A stretch of DNA of 64,000 bases from Chelonoidis abingdonii (Eukaryota; Chordata; Testudines; Testudinidae). The position numbers and the translations under genes are program-made. The notes under the pieces were generated by a model. The model was not told the DNA's origin and ran no database searches. It saw only the letters and a program-made list of their open reading frames with translations. Position 1 is the first letter of the stretch. Every line of letters begins with the position of its first letter. Location: positions 51,051,749-51,115,748 of the forward strand of contig NC_133769.1 of assembly GCF_003597395.2 (NCBI RefSeq), in the 5' to 3' direction. Below are positions 58,745 to 64,000 of this stretch, piece by piece.

Positions 58745-60440
58745 ACTATCTTCAAAATAGCCTATTCACTAGTCCATGATGGGCTATGTAGATAAATACA
58801 TGACCTAAAATTTCCCAGTATGCACCAGTATTGTCCCAGAATTCCTTCCCTAGGGAAAAGCAATATCTATAATTAAAAAAAAAAAAAAGCGTTTTTATTC
58901 AGCGACCTAACTTGAAACTTGCCTTGCAGTGTTAGTCCTGATAGTCTGTTTCCCAGCTTTGAGAGCAGTACACTGATTGGAATCACAGTCCTCAGCAGAG
59001 CACACCACTAATGCTAGAAAGGATTAGAGTTCTGAGCCATCAAGCTAGCTTTAAGGTTTTTCTTTCCCCATTATTTTTATGTTGGATAGCTTGCTTAAAT
59101 TAAATATTTGGAAGATTACATATTGCTAAAAATGTTGCAAGCAAACATATTCAGCAGTGAAGACATTCTTTCTCCCGAGAACACTTATCTTGAAAAGGTA
59201 GCATATTTCCTTGGAAAGCAGCCATTCCTGGCAACAGATCTCAGCACTCAGTAGGAAATCCATGTCTTTGAGTTCCGAACTAGCCCATACTGGAATTAAA
59301 ACACAACACTGACAGTCAGAAATAGTAGTTCTTGGTGGGTAAGTGTTTTATAACTGCATGGGGATATAAGAGCTGAGCTTCAAGTTTAAATCCTTTTTTA
59401 GAAAATGCTGTGATTAACTGCATGACTTCACTCATTGTTAAGGTAACAGATGGAAGTGCCTCAGTGAAATATTTCCTTTTTATTTACAAACAATAGAACG
59501 TCTTTTTAACTGATAGGAATTAAAACATTACACCAGCATTGGTTCCACAAGCTTAAATTCTTTCATGCTAGCACATACATCTTTCGTGGAGAGTCGACAT
59601 CTTTAACATTTTTACACTGCCTGAATTTATCATCCATAACTTTTTCGTGATTCCTGTTCAGATGTGTTTGCTTTTTTAGAAAGAATTATGTACCTACAGT
59701 ATAATGAGCTAATTAACTAAAGAACAAAAGGTGCTTTCTGTTATTCGTGAGACATTGTTTCCTGACATAAGCAACAGATTCCGTATTTTTAAAGGCAATC
59801 TGTACTGCTGATTTTGATGTCGGAAATCCGGTATCATTTTCTATAGTGCCACAAAAGACCAGATAAGCCAATTGTCATTTTAATGTTTTAAGAACTGTCT
59901 CTCTCTGTATATTCTGAATTTTGAGAGGTTTGTAAAAGAGATGCACTTTGCCCAATTGCTGGATTTGTAAGAAAAAAATCACTTTTACTTATTTTGAATG
60001 GCAACAGCATTGAGTGATGGACAAAAATGATAATAAGAGACAGATGTTACACAAACAAAATAAGACTGGGATTTTATTAAATATTAATTCCATTAATTCA
60101 CAGTAAAATCTTTACTTATTGTAGTGCATTAAAAATAATATTCTCTTTATTCTAAATCATTTCTCTACAGACAGCCAGAGTGTGACTTGTCTATGCATGT
60201 GAAGATCTCTTCGTTTGCTAGAGATGCCTCAAGCACAAAGGGCAGTAAAATAACAAAAAAAGACATTCTAGATGTAAATCTTACCACCCTTAACAAAATA
60301 TATTAAAATAATCATTTATAATACGGTTACAGGTGTACTTTGGAAAACGCATTTGCAGCTAACAAATAACAACAACATAAAGCCTTTCATCAAAGGACTT
60401 CAAGATATTTTAAAAATATTATTCAATTAAGCCTCACAAC
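58742..60440. other. AT-rich DNA without a gene
   Basis: No coding feature or clear repeat was recognised. Confidence 0.5.
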
Positions 60441-60444
60441 ACTT

Positions 60445-60850
60445 CTGTGAGATAACACATGTAACTACTATTACATCCTCTTTGCAAATGGGTAAATGGA
60501 GGCAAAGACTAGGGTGAAATCGACACCATCTGCAAAAAGCCCAAGTAAGAGTCACAACCCAAAATCCAAGGGTCCTGCAGCCCCCAAATAACAGTTGTGA
60601 GGACTGGTGGAGCAATTTCAGCTGCTCATCCCCCAGCTGGCCCCCAGTCCACCTTTCACAGCTTCCTTCACAGGCCTTCACCCCCTGTACAACCTCTGGG
60701 TGGTACAAAGGGCCCTGCACTGGCCTTCCATGCTATAGGAGAATGAAATCCTAAGTGACTTGACACTTAATCACACAGCAGAGCAAGAAAAAGAACTGGA
60801 GATCTTGCTCCCAGTCCCCTGCTCTAACCATAAAATTCATACCAGCGTCT
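60445..60850 (-). mobile_element. MIR SINE, antisense, interrupted
   Basis: The MIR reverse-complement core (gcaaatgggtaaatggagg) breaks off near 60514 and resumes at 60751 with aagtgacttgacacttaatc and cacacagcagagc. The intervening 229 bp is listed separately. Confidence 0.7.
60522..60743. mobile_element. Insert within the MIR
   Basis: The segment between two copies of tgaaatc (60515-60521 and 60744-60750) is absent from MIR. It is moderately GC-rich, begins gacaccatctgc and ends gctataggagaa. No poly-A tail or inverted ends are evident, so the class is unknown. Confidence 0.5.
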
Positions 60851-61961
60851 CCTCCCACATCCTGAAGGCTGTAGAACACCTCAACTTTCCACTTCTCACC
60901 TCTAGACTGCATGAGGAGATACTCCGATAAGAACCGCAATATTCCAAAGCGTAAGCCATCAGCCACCTATAGAGAGCCTGCACATTTTCAAATAACATAC
61001 AATTTTCCTGTGCTAACATGGTTATCAGCACTAACGAAGGCTGAGATACTAGGCAACTCCTCTGTTTTTTTCTCCCCACGCCTCAGAGAGTGCATGTTCT
61101 CACAGTATACTGACATATGTAACGGGCTACAGGCATACAGACACTTTGGTCATCCGCTAAATCACAGACATGCAACAGCAGGGTAAAAACACAGCCTTCT
61201 ATCATTTTAATCTATTTTAGTAAAAATTCCAAAATAAATAAATGAATACAATTTGAGCCAAAGGAGAATTTCCCTTACTCAGCAGTAATCTCGTGTTCTT
61301 TCTGTGAGCTAGTCACTTGTGGCAATATGACTGCACACACTGAGCCAGTAACTCCTTTCAAGAGAGTTTCCTCCTTAGCATCTGAGGTTCACAGATGTTC
61401 CTATCCAAAGGTCAGGTGTCAATCTTTATACACGTATATAGATATATGGGTCTTAGTGTGAATAGAATCCAGAACAGTTATTTAGAAGAGCACAGACTGG
61501 ACTCTTATCCAGCTGCCCACTAGGTGGTGACATGACCCATGCACACTGAGCTAGTACTTTGCACTGCAATACATAATAACAGTAAGAAGTTAAGGGTGAA
61601 ATCTGTGAAGTGCTTCTGGTTTCATGTTTCATCACAAACTCAAATCTCAGACCATGGATCATCAACTAAAAGCAACCTTTGCTGCTGCCTGCTCCTAAAG
61701 ATTCCAGGCCATAGTCTAGTCCCCAGGAGCAACCTAGTACAGCTCTAAATTGTGCCTACTGCAACAGTCCCAAGAAGCCCATCGGTCAGCTGGGGATCAC
61801 TGGAGTACACTGTCATTCAGGCCATGCCTCCGGATGTGTGTGTCCAGGACACTCTCCCACCAATAATTTAACTGTGTTTCTTCCAAAGTCACATCAACAG
61901 CAGCAAATCTGAGCAGACTTCTGTATGATAGGCAGATTCTCCATTTAGCAGGAATTACAGC
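60851..61961. other. AT-rich DNA without a gene
   Basis: No supported feature. Confidence 0.5.
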
Positions 61962-62683
61962 TAGCACTTATATACCAATAATAGCACCTGCAGATAACAA
62001 GAAAGTCTATCATGAAAAAACCCTCTTGAAATACAATGATTTGCTGTACAAGATCCATTTGAACTAATGTACTTGCAATGGATCTCTTGCCCAGCCATGA
62101 GTTCTATCTTCATGAAATTACTTAATTTGAACTGGAACTGCATTTTCTTCTAGACAGGGGGGAGATGTGCGGCCTTTCAATAAAGGAAGAGGCTGAGACC
62201 TGCAAACTCTGCACATCCCAAAGATTAAAGGGATAAGCAAAGCACAACTCTGAGGGACCCCAAATCCTTCCTGAGGATGACGTTCTTCAGGCATTCAGCA
62301 GATAGAACAGCAGATAAATAAATTATCTGAGTGTTTGCGGTGACCCCCATCACCAAGATGTCAAGGTGCCAGATTTTTTCTGTAAATAACTGATCACAAT
62401 AAAAGACTACATTTTAAAATTCAAAAGACACCTGCACACTTGGAAAGGTTCAGAAATATCACAGATTGCTTTCAGTTACTTTTCTTGGCAATTCTGTTAT
62501 TCCTGTTCTGAGCTAATTGCTGAAAACACAAAGATATAAGTGTCATGGTTGGGCATGAGAGCCATTGCCAATACATTAGTTCAAATGGTTCTTGTACAAC
62601 ATGTCGTTGTATTTCAAGAAGTATTTTTTTTATGATAGACTTTCTTGTTCTCTGCGGGTGCTATTATTGGTATATACATGCTA
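61962..62683. mobile_element. Foldback element with 140-bp inverted arms
   Basis: Arms at 61962-62100 and 62543-62683 are inverted copies: the left outer end tagcacttatataccaat pairs with attggtatatacatgcta at the right; the inner ends are cccagccatga and tcatggttggg. The 442-bp spacer is unrelated. Matching short frames in both arms (shared YISSNGSCT peptide) are a consequence of the duplication. No clear target-site duplication was found. Confidence 0.72.
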
Positions 62684-64000
62684 TCCTGCTACATGAGGAA
62701 TCCGCCTATCATATAGAAGTCTTCTCAGATTTGCTGATGTTAATGTGACCTTGTGAAAAATGCAGTTAAATTGATACAGCCCTTCTCAGAGTATAATTCA
62801 CCTACAAAATGCAAAAATAATCAGTAATCTATTACTTTATAAGTCACCAGTCACATGTAACATTACCTTCCCATTCCACTAATAAGTACTTCATCAGAAA
62901 ATGGGTCTGATTCTCCATTCACTTACACTAATATAAATCAGGAGCTGCTCCATTACAGTCAATGGAGTTACACTAGTTTAAATCTACTCTAAGAAAGAGA
63001 ACAGTTCCAGTAACTTTAATAACCTTGATTAAGGATCTGTCAGCATTTGCATTGTAAATCTCTATTTAGAATATGTGAAAGTCTGAATTGTCCTAGAAGC
63101 AAAATGACCTGAAAGATTAACACAATGGCTCACACTCCCCAGGCAGACAAATAGCTACCAGGTTGTTAAACCTATCACAGATTTCAATATAAAGAATACA
63201 AGTTTTTGTTAAATTAAAGGAGTTGCAACAGAATAAAGTTAAGATGTATTGAATAGCAGTAATAATAAAAATAAATTTACTCTTTAAAGTGGAATCTAAT
63301 TCCTGATCAACAGGAACTTCACATAGTTTAGCAATGATTGATCAATAAAAGGCTATTCGTTTTAATAGAGAAATCAACATTGATTCCAGCCCATTTAATG
63401 AGGTGCTTAGTCCTACATCTAATAGAAATTTAATCTATGTTGCAACTGCTTGAAAAATAAATGCAATGGCATTATAATTTGATTTGATAGTCAGGACTGC
63501 AGTGTAAGATCATTAGCACTTCACAGGTTATACCCCGAAGTAAATCTCACAAGAAGTTCACATAAATAAGGATAGATTTACACAATTATGTAGTTATGGA
63601 CTATCACTGACTTTCTAACCATAAGTGGAATTCTTCTCAATTTGCTATTCATTTGACTTTGATATGCATAAAACCCGCAATCCAACACAAAACAAGTCAA
63701 TTGATTTTTCCTTTTTACTTATTTGGTTTCAGGACATTTATATTTCAGGTGGAGGTGTGTGACCCCAGACAGTTTCATCTAAGAGAATTTTTGCTTGTGA
63801 AAGAACTCTGAAAAGTTTCATTTGTTCCACTTAGGTTTGCATTTTTGTCCCTTACTTGAATGGAATGCTGCAAAAGAATTACAAGGAGTTAAAGAAAAGT
63901 TAATTGTGGCAAATACAAGTCAAAACCAAAGACTCCTTTCTGGAAAGAAAATAAAATACTGAGACTAATGAGAACAAAAATTTAGATAACCCCTGTGGTG
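62684..64000. other. AT-rich DNA without a gene
   Basis: The segment 62902-62995 contains the tcaggagctgctccatta / cagtcaatggagttacac arrangement of an old amniote palindromic repeat. Nothing else was recognised to the window end. Confidence 0.5.

Noticed and set aside
1..64000. CRISPR arrays, operons, rRNA or intact tRNA genes
   Set aside because: No regularly spaced short repeats, gene clusters or cloverleaf-type sequences were seen; the content is that of vertebrate noncoding DNA.

Overview
The window looks like vertebrate nuclear DNA from a reptile, most probably a turtle. It is AT-rich with no operon-like gene packing, and it holds CR1 LINEs, MIR SINEs, a DIRS1-like tyrosine-recombinase retrotransposon, Penelope-like elements (PLEs), solo LTRs and many short hAT-type MITEs. 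This mixture is familiar from turtle genomes; the assignment is from memory of these families, not a search. No host protein-coding gene could be established. Nearly all recognisable coding sequence is decayed transposon ORF; one weak exon candidate lies at 31327-31491.

Layout. 1-7.1 kb: AT-rich DNA with an hAT MITE, a TG..CA element carrying a LINE ORF2 fragment and a 100-N assembly gap, a 965-bp solo LTR, and a GC-rich minisatellite block. 7.1-17.2 kb: mostly unique AT-rich DNA with scattered MITEs. 17.2-18.9 kb: a mariner-like MITE and a 1.39-kb non-autonomous hAT element. 19.2-27.1 kb: a DIRS1-like element with inverted terminal repeats, gag-like, reverse transcriptase/RNase H and tyrosine recombinase regions, all broken. 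It contains a suspicious 1.7-kb duplicated block (20736-22502) dense in single-base indels. 27.5-29.2 kb: a PLE with RT and GIY-YIG remnants and a hammerhead-ribozyme-like core near its 3' end. 29.2-37.7 kb: an old direct duplication (about 30.1-30.7 and 35.8-36.4 kb), a CR1 split by an antisense solo LTR, and a second CR1 fragment. 39.4-41.5 kb: an hAT element with an antisense transposase N-terminus, itself invaded by a GC-rich LTR-like element. 42.3-45.4 kb: a CR1, two further PLE insertions and a MIR. 47-64 kb: gene-poor AT-rich DNA with MITEs, MIRs, a compact hairpin (56626-56702), a polyadenylated tail (58701-58741) and a 0.72-kb foldback element (61962-62683).

The window is best read as an intergenic or intronic layered transposon graveyard. 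Most insertions are dated and bounded by target-site duplications that can be read directly (5 bp for LTRs, 8 bp for hAT elements, 12-14 bp for PLEs). The observations most worth following are the ribozyme-like motif in the PLEs, the likely false duplication inside the DIRS element, the two hairpin/foldback structures and the ancient 0.5-kb paralogous pair.
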